From contig NZ_LZEW01000001.1 of NCBI RefSeq assembly GCF_001676155.1, positions 1,302,001-1,366,000 on the forward strand: a stretch of DNA of 64,000 nucleotides, given 5' to 3'. Of the stretch, positions 49,504 to 58,062 are shown one piece after another. Position 1 is the stretch's first letter. Each line of letters begins with the position of its first letter. This DNA comes from Morganella psychrotolerans. GTDB lineage: Bacteria > Pseudomonadota > Gammaproteobacteria > Enterobacterales > Enterobacteriaceae. Below the pieces are notes generated by a model. The model was not told the origin of the DNA. It did not search any database and was given only the letters and a program-made list of their open reading frames with translations. Position numbers and translations under genes: made by a program.

Positions 49504-50519
49504 AGCGAAAAGACTCCCTCATCAATCTGAATAGCGGCTTCATCCACTGCGGCATACAGATGCCCGTCACCCAGTCCGTAACCCTCATGGCGCAGATAGC
49601 TGTGCTCATACATCTTGCGGTCATCGACAAATTCAGCCCGGAACCGGCGGCTTCCTTTTTGGGTATAAATATGCAGATTATCCAGCGTGGTAACGGTGAT
49701 ACGCCGCCCCGGCATAAACGGCGGGATCATGGCAAAATGACCGGCAACGGTACTCAGGAAATTCTGGTTTGCCTGAATATCTGTGGCGTTATTTGAGCCG
49801 GTGAACAGCCGGGTACGGTACAGTGCCGCCAGCTCTGCACCAACCAGCACAACAAGGCGGGGATCTTCCCGGTACTCTTCCGGAATTTTTTTGATGATTA
49901 AATAATTGACGAGTGAGTCCAGATTTGGGAAATCACCGTTTTCACCCAGTTTTATAGGGTCGGTAATCACCTGTGAGCCGTTATTAAAGGTTTTGGCGAT
50001 AGTGTGCCAGCCGGTGTTTACGTCCTGTCCTTTCGGGAATTTTGCGGGATTAGTCGGGTAGCCGAAAAACTGGCCATTAAATCCGACTCTGAGCATATCC
50101 AGTGAGACAGAACGGGAAAATAATTCAGACATTGTTTTTGTGAAATGTTCATCATCACCACTGCCGCTGTTCATGATTAATGACATCTGATCGTAAGTCA
50201 GTGAACAACAGGTATCGGTTTCTTCCAGAATATAAGGCGTTCCCTGCATATCGACGGTTTTATTAAAACGTCCGGCAATTGCCCGACCTGTGTGTAATGT
50301 ATTATCACCCAGGTTAATGCTGTCACCCCGCTCTGTATTGACATCAATAAGTGACAGTTTATTAACCAGCCAGTCTGATTCCAGTAATGCCACCCGCAAT
50401 AAATTTTCGGATGGCTCAGAAATAGTAAATGACTCACTTGATTCTGATAAGTAATGTGCCCCACGGGTAAAATTGGCGTGAAAAGTCCGTGCCATTCCCG
50501 GCGCTATAGTAGTATGCAT
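49500..50519 (-). CDS. P2-family major capsid protein (GpN-like)
   Basis: 339 residues, similar in size to P2 gpN (357). Family-like segments include GFNGQFFGYPTNPAKFPKGQDVNTGW and DPRLVVLVGAELAALYRTRLF, and the late LRHEGYGLGD. This is the HK97-fold shell protein of P2-type phages. It has its own AAGGA site. A capsid gene is not part of classical P4. Together with the gpO-like gene and the upstream 280-aa protein it forms a possible self-encoded shell module. Confidence 0.88.
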   Translation of the reverse strand: MHTTIAPGMARTFHANFTRGAHYLSESSESFTISEPSENLLRVALLESDWLVNKLSLIDVNTERGDSINLGDNTLHTGRAIAGRFNKTVDMQGTPYILEETDTCCSLTYDQMSLIMNSGSGDDEHFTKTMSELFSRSVSLDMLRVGFNGQFFGYPTNPAKFPKGQDVNTGWHTIAKTFNNGSQVITDPIKLGENGDFPNLDSLVNYLIIKKIPEEYREDPRLVVLVGAELAALYRTRLFTGSNNATDIQANQNFLSTVAGHFAMIPPFMPGRRITVTTLDNLHIYTQKGSRRFRAEFVDDRKMYEHSYLRHEGYGLGDGHLYAAVDEAAIQIDEGVFSL

Positions 50520-50548
50520 AATGATTCCTTAAATAATTTGAGCGGCTG

Positions 50549-51393
50549 TTATGCCATGTAGCGCGTTTTAGATGCGATCCTGTTTTCTATTTCTGCCATA
50601 CCCTGAGAATATTCATCAGCAGTAAATAAAGAATGCAGTTCTTTTTCATTCTCAGAGTAATAGTTTTTGTAGTGCAATATTTTTTTGATTTACACCTGAA
50701 TTAATTTCATATTTATCATTTGATGGCATACAGTTTTTAATTATTTTATTAATACAGATTGTAAGGTCATTAATTTCTTCCGTAATAAATTCATAGGGCA
50801 ATTTATATACCCATGCATTGATAGTTTTTATCCGGAAAAAATTAAATACTGTGTCAGGTATTTCTGACAGAGATTTTTTATTGATCTCTTTCAGTTTTGT
50901 TTTATCCATCGACCCAGCAACTTTTTTTTAGCAGAGAGAACAGCCCGCTGATATGCTGTAGCAGCTCGGTTTCATGTACGACATGGTTTTCAGCATGGTG
51001 AACTTTATTATGGATATCTTCCACCCATGAGCGCATGGTACCGCGATAGTTCAGAGGCTTGCTGACAGAACCCTGTTCAATGGCGGCTTGTACCCCGGAT
51101 GCTTTTTCCAACCCGGCTTTTGCATCATGCAATACTTTCGCCTGCGCCTCTGTCAGTTCTTTACCTTTATTAACCAGATAAACAAATTCTTCCGGTGACG
51201 GCTCGATATTATCAAAGATGAAACCAGTCAGGTTCGTTAATTGATTCAACTGTGATCTCATTTGACTGAATTTATATAATTCAATCACGCGGATAATAAA
51301 ACCGTTATCGCTGCCATTTTTTGGAAACGAAATTGGATGATAGTTAAATATGGTTGAGAGTGTTTTATCTTTGTACAGTGTAATATTGTTCAT
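50549..51393 (-). pseudogene. Unrecognised 280-residue satellite protein (two one-base frameshifts as sequenced)
   Basis: Three frames together read as one protein. The first 163 residues run to 50902, an 85-residue piece runs from 50909, and a last piece ends at 50549. The breaks are an A8 run (T8 at 50922-50929) and an A7 run (T7 at 50680-50686). Removing one base from each gives a single 280-residue protein ending KTRYMA. It is helical, with a probable coiled stretch near residues 75-150 (KGKELTEAQAKVLHDAKAGL). I do not recognise it. It starts in a TAATG overlap with alpA and ends 29 bases before the capsid gene, so it belongs to the capsid operon. A size-determination or assembly role would be inference. 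Confidence 0.6.
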
Positions 51394-51611
51394 TACTTTC
51401 TATTCCTTAAGTTATTATTAATCCATTCATATACTTCTGACTCAAGCCATGCCACAGAACGTGAGCCAATCTGAACCTGAGGCGGAAATTCTTTGTTTTT
51501 TATTTTTAAATAAATGGTAGAACGGGGTACACCTGTTATGGCTATCACATCCGGGAGCCGTAATAATCTGCTTTTTTCAGAGTGAACGAGACCGTCAGGT
51601 AATAAGCTCAT
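51393..51611 (-). CDS. AlpA family transcriptional regulator
   Basis: 72 residues with the AlpA/MerR-like winged helix: LLRLPDVIAITGVPRSTIYLKIKNKEFP followed by the VQIGSRSVAWLESEVYEWI wing. These proteins switch excision or late genes in satellites and prophages. It is the first gene of the minus-strand operon that continues into the 280-aa protein, capsid and scaffold. Confidence 0.9.
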   Translation of the reverse strand: MSLLPDGLVHSEKSRLLRLPDVIAITGVPRSTIYLKIKNKEFPPQVQIGSRSVAWLESEVYEWINNNLRNRK

Positions 51612-52131
51612 GGCTATTCCTTTTTATCTTTAAATTTAGACTTACTTGTATCTCTGTAGATGTGATTATATTTGCATGGTTTAATTAATTGGTAAAGGCT
51701 ACCCGGTGATGGTAAAAATACAGGTCATTATCAAATAGCTTGTTTAGATAAGAGTATGTTCTACTTAAAAATTTGCTATGGGTATATTTATTCTTATTTG
51801 TTCTTATTTATCACTCCTCGTTTTTTAGCCCTCACGAATACATTAGATCACCTTATCAATTTCCGTTTTGTAAATTATTGTAAACTTACAATTGCAAGGA
51901 AATGATGATGTGGATAAGTGAGGGTATTGAGAGGAGTATTTATAACGCTAAAAATATGTAGCACCTGATCCTGATAAACAGCTATCACGAAACGTAGCAC
52001 TAAAGATACTTGGTCAATGTAAGCGGCGGGTTCTTATAGCCAAGCAGAAAAGCATGTGTATAAGAATATGTATAGAATAATAAACAGTTGCGATTATTAA
52101 TATTAAGTATCAATATATTATCATTTATTTA
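51612..52131. other. Noncoding right end of the satellite
   Basis: About 520 AT-rich bases between alpA and attR. It presumably holds the alpA promoter and possibly packaging or recombination sites. I saw no supported gene and could not identify a cos site. Confidence 0.45.
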
Positions 52132-52150
52132 CGATTCCTGCAGGGGACAC
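52132..52150 (+). repeat. attR, 19-bp copy of the argW 3' end
   Basis: CGATTCCTGCAGGGGACAC, identical to 41218-41236. It ends the first satellite and abuts a second, decayed insertion. Confidence 0.9.
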
Positions 52151-52325
52151 TATCACGACTTTCCAGCACATCCTACCAAGTACAAAACCCCAATATAAAT
52201 AATCAAGTAAAACAAGAATAACGTCTCAATTAGTTCCCTAAAAACCCACTACAGGCCATTTTTATCGGGTATAAAAATGGGTATAATCGTTTCGATGCAA
52301 TTTGTACCCGTCGAACTAAGGAAAA

Positions 52326-52578
52326 ATGATGTCATTAACTGACACTGGTATCAAAAGTACCAAGCCAAAAGAGGAACATTATAAACTCAGCTATTACAAT
52401 GAATTATGTCTCCTTGTGCATTATAATGGTTCAAGATACTGGCGTTTCAGACGACCATTAACGGTAAGGACACCACGCGAACTTTAAGCGTGCACCCCAC
52501 TCATGTCTCTGACTGAAGCAAGAAAAGTGCATGACGAACTTTTGAAGGGTTAGTCTCTGGGGATCGATCCTCTGCACA
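52326..52578 (+). pseudogene. Remnant of a second P4-type integrase
   Basis: Frame fragments read MSLTDTGIKSTKPKEEHYKL and later SRYWRFRRP in the first part, then MSLTEARKVHDELLKG, with stops between. They correspond to the DUF4102 N-terminal domain of P4-type integrases. The fragment begins about 175 bases after attR, the expected spacing for an argW integrase, so it marks an older tandem insertion. Confidence 0.78.
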
Positions 52579-52694
52579 TACCGCAAAAAAATAATCTCAT
52601 CTCCCAGGCTGGCGGGCGGGGATAGCATTGTGCGCTTGTAGCATTCAGGTATAAAAATGTATTATTGTTAAAACTTCTACATAAGGTGGAATTC

Positions 52695-53773
52695 ATGTTA
52701 ATAAATACAAATAATTACAGTATTGGCGAATTACTAGACATGCTGGAACGCAAGGATTTACTTGTTAATAAAAACTATCAAAGAGCTGCAGGATTATGGC
52801 CTGAAGGACCTTGCAGCTATTTCATTGATACAATACTCGAGGGTTTTCCCTTCCCTAAAATTTACATGTATGAGTTTATTAACAGAACTGACCGACGAAT
52901 AAAAAAAAGAAATTGTTGATGGGCAACAACGAATAACAACCATCAGAAGATACGTCAATAATGAGTTCAAGGTTAAAGGTGATAATAATCACTCTGGTTT
53001 ATTTTTTCGCGAACTAGATACAGAGGCTCAGGATAATTTTTTATCATATACAGTTTCAGCTGACGTAATCAGAAATGCAACTAGAGCAGAAATTTTGCAA
53101 ATGTTTCGCAGAATGAATGCATATACCCTACCACTGAATAACGCAGAAAAAAAGACATTCTTCTTACACTGGCGAATTCAAATGGTTTATTAATGAGATG
53201 TCCGATAATTTAAATGAATTCTTCACTGAATTTGGAGTTTTCACAGACCGTCAAATAATTAGAATGGGAGATGCAGAGTTTATATCAGATTGCATAATTT
53301 CAATTGAAAAAGGTATCGTTAGTGCTAGTCCAGCCGAATTAGGTAGACTTTACAACCAGTATGAAGGTATTTTCCCTAAGCGCGATGAGTATTATGCAAT
53401 GCTTGATGAAACATTCCGCTACATTAGTACAATTCTTGAACCTTTGAGAAAAAGTTTCTTGATGAAATCTTATGCATTACATTCACTGGTTACAGCTTTA
53501 ATACATGCAAAATTTGGTATTCCAGAAATAGTTCAACACTATAATATTGCACCGATAAATGTTTTTTCCACCAATGACAATCTATCACTTCAAAGATTAC
53601 TTACTTTAGCCCAAGCACATGAAAGTAAAGAAAATGATGGGCACTATAGTAAGTATGTCTGGGGCACGGAGTCTAGTACAAATAAAACGTTACGTAGAGA
53701 GGCGAGGGTTTTAACTATATTAGCTGCTTTAGGTTGTGTCGTTGGAGAACCACAGTATGACAATATTTTTTGA
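52695..53773 (+). pseudogene. DUF262 (GmrSD/DndB-like ParB-fold) protein, two one-base frameshifts as sequenced
   Basis: Three frames combine into one 358-residue protein when one A is removed from an A8 run (52901-52908) and one from an A7 run (53147-53153). The joined sequence has NKNYQRAAGLWP, the DGQQR motif (residues 77-81) that defines DUF262, and an EFKWFINEM segment. DUF262 is the NTP-hydrolysing ParB-like domain found in GmrS and many phage-defence proteins. AAGGTGG precedes the ATG at 52695. It overlaps the downstream HEPN gene by 17 bases, so they act as a pair. Confidence 0.75.
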
Positions 53774-54410
53774 AGAAACTTTAACAAAAATGAATAACAG
53801 GCTTCAAAAACTCGATAAATCATTCGAGAGATACTTACTATCGGATGAAAAGTATAAATGTATTGATAGATACTCATTACAAGAAGGATTAATATCTTCC
53901 TTATGGCAAACATGGTGTTATTTTTGTCGTGAAATACTAATTGGTTCAATTAAAGGGGGAGTAACTACAAGGGGAATTAATGTTTCATCCTCTTATTTTG
54001 CCCATACTGAACGCGAAATAATATATTTAGCTGGTAGATTTTCACAAGGCGTGACAAATGTAAATGGAATAACCATAAGATCGGCTCCAGCACACTTTGA
54101 ATTAACTTGGGGTGATGCTGTAAAACTTAACCCAATAATATCTGCATTCAACCCAACCAATGTCAACGACATATTATCTGGTTTAGGTGGAATCACCCTA
54201 CTTTTAGATTTACAAAAATTTAGAAATGCAAATGCTCACATCACGGCATTCACAATAAATGATGTGAAAAATGCTCAAGTAAGATATTCTAATACAAAAT
54301 TTAGACATCCATCAGATACAATGTTCTGGGTTGACCCTTTGACTAATGACTATTTATGGAGATCTTGGATCGAAGAAATGGAGATTACGGGAAATAAACT
54401 AGCTTCTTAA
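53757..54410 (+). CDS. HEPN-domain protein partnered with DUF262
   Basis: 217 residues. The C-terminal part holds RNANAH (about residues 158-163), which fits the Rx4-6H catalytic motif of HEPN ribonucleases in its RNxxxH form. The rest is helical, as for RiboL-PSP/MAE-type HEPN proteins. The ATG at 53757 has GGAG nine bases upstream and lies inside the end of the DUF262 gene. Paired DUF262 and HEPN genes are a recurring arrangement in defence islands. Function (abortive RNase) is inferred. Confidence 0.68.
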   Translation: MTIFFEETLTKMNNRLQKLDKSFERYLLSDEKYKCIDRYSLQEGLISSLWQTWCYFCREILIGSIKGGVTTRGINVSSSYFAHTEREIIYLAGRFSQGVTNVNGITIRSAPAHFELTWGDAVKLNPIISAFNPTNVNDILSGLGGITLLLDLQKFRNANAHITAFTINDVKNAQVRYSNTKFRHPSDTMFWVDPLTNDYLWRSWIEEMEITGNKLAS

Positions 54411-54411
54411 A

Positions 54412-54452
54412 AAACTCATAATAGTGCCTATTTTTCATGCGCTATTATGAGG
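54412..54452 (+). terminator. Hairpin after the HEPN gene
   Basis: CTCATAATAG and CTATTATGAG form a perfect stem around a T-rich loop just past the stop codon. Confidence 0.6.
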
Positions 54453-54582
54453 TTTCCTCAAAGTGCAGCGCTCACCACCCACCTAGGTATTAATATTTAA
54501 ATTAATTAATAATTTAGTTAATGGGCATAAAGGCAGGTACAAATAAAGGCATCAAAATAAAAATCATAAAAAAAACCATTAA

Positions 54583-54853
54583 TTAAATTCTATTCCTGTA
54601 AGGACAATAATTACGATACACCAGTACCTGATACAAATTCAGCATAAGTAATAATAAACCTTTCATAACAACAACTTTAATCAGCCTGCGACCCATACCA
54701 ACGTAAATTGACACTATCATATTCAACAACATCGGGATGAATCCAACCACTGCACAATTGTTACCGAGACTTTTGGTTATTTATCCAACCCGCGACGCCG
54801 CAAAAGAAAACAAGAAGTCCTAATGGTTCCGGATATGTTTGTATAATATTCAT
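54583..54853 (-). pseudogene. Possible broken small membrane-protein gene
   Basis: A frame beginning MNIIQTYPEPLGLLVFFCG ends after 30 residues, and a second frame continues with hydrophobic segments to 54585. One base removed near 54771-54774 (an A4 run on the minus strand) would join them into about 89 residues. There is no good ribosome site, so support is weak. The end of the decayed insertion may lie nearby: ATTCCTGTAAGGACA at about 54592 resembles a damaged att copy. Confidence 0.3.
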
Positions 54854-55098
54854 TTTTTTGTTCTTTGATATTCTGGATTGTTGGCTGACATTGAGCCAGA
54901 TGGGAAGTAATTACACCGCCAGTCAGGATTTCTATCCTGATCGCTGAACTTATGCATTGTGTGTTTTTTTGTTCAGATATAGCAATATATGTATGCAGGA
55001 CAACTATTTTAATAAAAATAATAATGTTATCCGGATAAGATCCGATAACTAATCTGAATCTATTATATTTTTCATCTGTTAGATAAGCGGAAGATGAC

Positions 55099-55631
55099 AT
55101 GAAAAAAAATTATTGCCATTATTCTCAGCACAATATTTCTTTATGGCTGCGCGGATAGCACAAAAATAACACCCGGCGCCTCATATAGTACTGTTATAAT
55201 TCCAAAAAAAGAGTGATATTTATGTTTCACTACCTGGAAATGGATCTTACGGCGACATAATATATACGAACTCAGGCCACCAGGTGGCAACGATTATAAA
55301 AGCGGCATTACTGAAACACACTATAAAAGTTGAAGTTGCTGCAACACCCGAAGATTATGATGCGGCACTGACGTCAGCCAGACAAAATAAAGCTGATTAT
55401 GTGTTTTATTCTTCCATCCTTCACTGGGAAGATAGAGCAACTGAATGGTCAGCCAGACCGGACAGAATCACCGTAAAAATCGCAGTGATTTCAGCAGTCA
55501 GCGGACAACCGGTTTCTTCTGTCACGATTGACGGCAAAAGCGGTCTGGCAACTTTCGGTGGTGATCATCCGCAGGATTTATTACCAAAACCGGTGGGTCA
55601 TTTTATTGACTCATTGTTCAGCAAAAATTGA
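55099..55631 (+). pseudogene. DUF4823-like lipoprotein, two one-base frameshifts as sequenced
   Basis: Starting at the ATG 55099 the frame fails at an A8 run (55102-55109) and again at an A7 run (55204-55210). Removing one A from each gives a 176-residue lipoprotein: a signal peptide ending LYGC, then a soluble domain through to SLFSKN. The continuous part from 55284 covers the C-terminal 115 residues. It resembles DUF4823-type lipoproteins of unknown function. A GGAAG site precedes the ATG. Confidence 0.65.
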
Positions 55632-55834
55632 TCCTGTAATTTAAATTATATGATTGCCTGTTTTGATGTGTTCACTCCGGCCATGAAGGCAGGCAATAAC
55701 GACAGGCAATAACGACAGGCAATAAAAAATATAAAGTATTTCAGACCGGCAACCGACCATGAGCCGTTTTATTATGGAGTTCGGTGATCGCCTGAGCGAT
55801 CACCTTTACTACAGTAGCAATGACAAAAAACGCT

Positions 55835-56956
55835 TTATTCGCCGAAGTACCAATAACCCTGATTGATAAATTCAGTTAATTCGGCAACAAAGGCCGGATT
55901 TTGTAATGCATCACCTAATTCGTTTATTCCAAGTTCGGTGAATTGGCACAGTGCGTCTGCGCCCTTAGCATCTGCGGTAGCCCAGGCTTCTGTATTAATA
56001 AAGAAGCTATCGCCGATGCACATTACACGCAGGCCGCTCAGGCGGGTCAGATGTTCACCGGCATTCAACGCACTCAATACTTCGTCCTGCAGATACACAG
56101 GCTCGGCAGGTGCAATATCCAATTCATGGCGGGCGGTGGTTGCAAAGCGACCAAACCACTGCTCAAAATCACCCGGCTGATTTATCATCTCAACCATCAT
56201 GGCGCGCAGTCGCTCAATTTCATGCGTTTCCACAATTCCCGCACTGTCACGCACCGTCAGGTCAGGATCACTGTAATGTACGCCACCTAAATCTTTTTCC
56301 AGCGCATAGTCCGCGAAACTACTCAGCAAATCACGCCCGTTCGGTCCGCGAAAACCAACGGAGTAGTTCATTGTGTCTTCGAACGTAAACCCGTCGTGCG
56401 GGAATCCGGGCGGAATATACAGAATATCACCCGGTGACATTTCGACATCAATGATTGGCTCAAACGGGTCGACATGCAGCAATGCCGGATGCGGACAGAA
56501 CTGGCGCATCGGTATTGCATCGCCCACACGCCAGCGACGGCGACCCATTCCCTGAATAATAAAAACGTCATAGTTATCAATATGCGGCCCGACGCCACCT
56601 CCCGGAACCGAATACGAAATCATCAGGTCATCAAGACGCCACTCAGGCAACACCCGAAATGGACGGACCAATTCAGCAGATGGCATATGCCAATGGTTAA
56701 CCGCCTGAACCAGTAATGACCAACCCGTTTCGCCTAACCCGCTATAGTCCTCAAAGGGACCATGGCTTGCCTGCCATTTGCCATCGTCAAGGCTGACAAG
56801 CCGGCTGTCAACTTCAGGCTCCATTGCCAAACCTGCCAGCTCATCCGGAGTGATAGGATCAACAAAGTCAGGAAATGCATTTTTCAATACAACCGGTTTT
56901 TTTTGCCAGTATTTTTCTAAAAATTCAGGCCAGTTAAGATTCAATTTGTCAGCCAT
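55835..56956 (-). CDS. roxA: 50S ribosomal protein uL16 3-hydroxylase RoxA (YcfD)
   Basis: 373 residues of the JmjC oxygenase family. RoxA hydroxylates an arginine of ribosomal protein uL16 using 2-oxoglutarate and iron. The iron ligands appear as GPHIDNYDVF (His-x-Asp, about 125-127) and FPHDGFTFED (His, about 187). A C-terminal winged-helix dimer part follows. The start MADKLNLNWPEFLEKYWQ is the family start. In E. coli the gene is elsewhere on the map, so the backbone order changes after the argW insertions. Confidence 0.93.
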   Translation of the reverse strand: MADKLNLNWPEFLEKYWQKKPVVLKNAFPDFVDPITPDELAGLAMEPEVDSRLVSLDDGKWQASHGPFEDYSGLGETGWSLLVQAVNHWHMPSAELVRPFRVLPEWRLDDLMISYSVPGGGVGPHIDNYDVFIIQGMGRRRWRVGDAIPMRQFCPHPALLHVDPFEPIIDVEMSPGDILYIPPGFPHDGFTFEDTMNYSVGFRGPNGRDLLSSFADYALEKDLGGVHYSDPDLTVRDSAGIVETHEIERLRAMMVEMINQPGDFEQWFGRFATTARHELDIAPAEPVYLQDEVLSALNAGEHLTRLSGLRVMCIGDSFFINTEAWATADAKGADALCQFTELGINELGDALQNPAFVAELTEFINQGYWYFGE

Positions 56957-57077
56957 ACAATCACATTCGTATCAATAAGGAAGTTAGCCGAGAATTATAG
57001 GAGTAATAGCCTGTGATATTTTTGTTTCGGGTCAAGTGTTGGTAAAATAGATGGGTTTCACGTTCTGTTCTGTCGGC

Positions 57078-57161
57078 TTAAGATTCGGGCCATAGAAGGT
57101 GGGCATGCCGTTCAGGCAGATAAGACCGCTCTTTCACCGGGTTGTTACGGTAATATCCCAC
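57078..57161 (-). other. Short coding-like remnant in the roxA upstream region
   Basis: About 28 codons read VGYYRNNPVKERSYLPERH before a stop, with no start or full domain. It looks like a gene tail left behind. The rest of 56990-57300 shows nothing identifiable. Confidence 0.3.
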
Positions 57162-57296
57162 ACTATCAAAGATAAAAATTATGTGCTGTTTCTGCATGAC
57201 AGGATATATTTCCCTGTCAGCTATTTAAATAACAGAGAATGACTGCGTATTTATAATTATAATAAGTATAAATTACATCAGCACAGGCTGAAAATA

Positions 57297-57322
57297 AAAC
57301 GTCTCTGTAAAGAGACGTTTTA
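57297..57322 (-). terminator. Terminator after the 71-aa gene
   Basis: AAACGTCTCT and AGAGACGTTT form a 10-bp stem with a GTAA loop and A/T flanks, 28 bases past the stop codon of the gene at 57350-57565. Confidence 0.75.
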
Positions 57323-57349
57323 TAGATATTAATACTTAGTTAAACCGTA

Positions 57350-57565
57350 TTATCCGACTGAATGCAGTTTTACATGAGAGCCGAGGTATTCCATCTTACG
57401 GTGGCTTTCTGCGGCGTCATAGCACTCCGGATACAATGCGGCTATCTCTGCCATTAATTGCTCTGGTGTTCTGATTGATTCAATTTTTGATGCCAATGCC
57501 AGCGCCATATCAAAAGCAACGCGCTCAACAGGATTATGTTTTGGTGAAAAAATTTTACCCGGCAT
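57350..57565 (-). CDS. Small protein of unknown function
   Basis: 71 residues, with a KHNPVERVAFDMALALASKIESI helix and YPECYDAAESHRKMEYLGSH. I do not recognise the family. The start has a moderately good upstream site and a terminator follows, so it looks like a genuine single gene. Confidence 0.6.
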   Translation of the reverse strand: MPGKIFSPKHNPVERVAFDMALALASKIESIRTPEQLMAEIAALYPECYDAAESHRKMEYLGSHVKLHSVG

Positions 57566-57837
57566 ATGTTTACTCCATCTTTCACTGGTAAATATGGGAA
57601 AAAAGACATTTATCAGAATAATATATATTATAGCTGCTTATGAAGTGAGTATATCTGAATGCACTTTTATGAACAGGTCAATAATCGTGTATTTTGTAAT
57701 GAAATATTAAAGCTCCGGTTATTTTGTTTCATTTTTTTTATTCCTTTTTTTCTCCTTCTTATTCTTTTTTCATACAGGAATGAGGTCTTTGTCACATTTC
57801 GTCATACCTTGCTGACAAAAAAACGATAATACATTAA

Positions 57838-57958
57838 ACAAGCTTTAAGAGGCCGGACACTACTACACATCCGGTACGGTATAGTTATCGCATCCAAGTA
57901 GAGAGTACCCCTGAAGAAATGTTGTGATTATGCCCGCAGGATTGCGGGCTTTTTTTTT
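57838..57958 (+). ncRNA. Candidate small RNA upstream of metQ
   Basis: A promoter-like TTGCTG and TAATAC pair precedes about 120 bases with an internal CCGGA/TCCGG hairpin (57854-57875) and a perfect rho-independent terminator (GCCCGCA/TGCGGGC with T9, 57932-57958). No open frame of note lies within it. It could be a stand-alone Hfq-type small RNA or a premature terminator in the metQ leader. Family not recognised with confidence. Confidence 0.5.
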
Positions 57959-58062
57959 ATTCTGTCAAGATGAAATTTTTGCATCATCCTCCCCGTTGAC
58001 CTTTTCCCTTTTTTACCGCTATTTACTGATAAATACATTCAGAAAACATAACGGTGATCATA

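Larger units (their letters stand above)
41218..52150. mobile_element. P4-type phage satellite integrated in argW, carrying capsid and scaffold genes
   Basis: About 10.9 kb bounded by a 19-bp direct repeat, CGATTCCTGCAGGGGACAC, at the argW 3' end and at 52132-52150. The order is integrase, two-gene cargo (sce7725/sce7726), Ogr-like activator, iteron array, alpha-type primase-helicase, a small protein, Icd-like protein, CI-like RNA region, scaffold gpO, capsid gpN, an unknown 280-aa protein, and AlpA. Apart from the integrase, everything is on the minus strand. There are no tail, portal, terminase or lysis genes, so a helper phage would be needed. The capsid and scaffold genes are not part of classical P4, which uses Sid to resize helper capsids. 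Confidence 0.88.

Noticed and set aside
54777-55100. Minus-strand frame of 107 codons before the lipoprotein gene
   Set aside because: No ribosome site, no recognisable features, and it overlaps the weakly supported membrane-protein frame.
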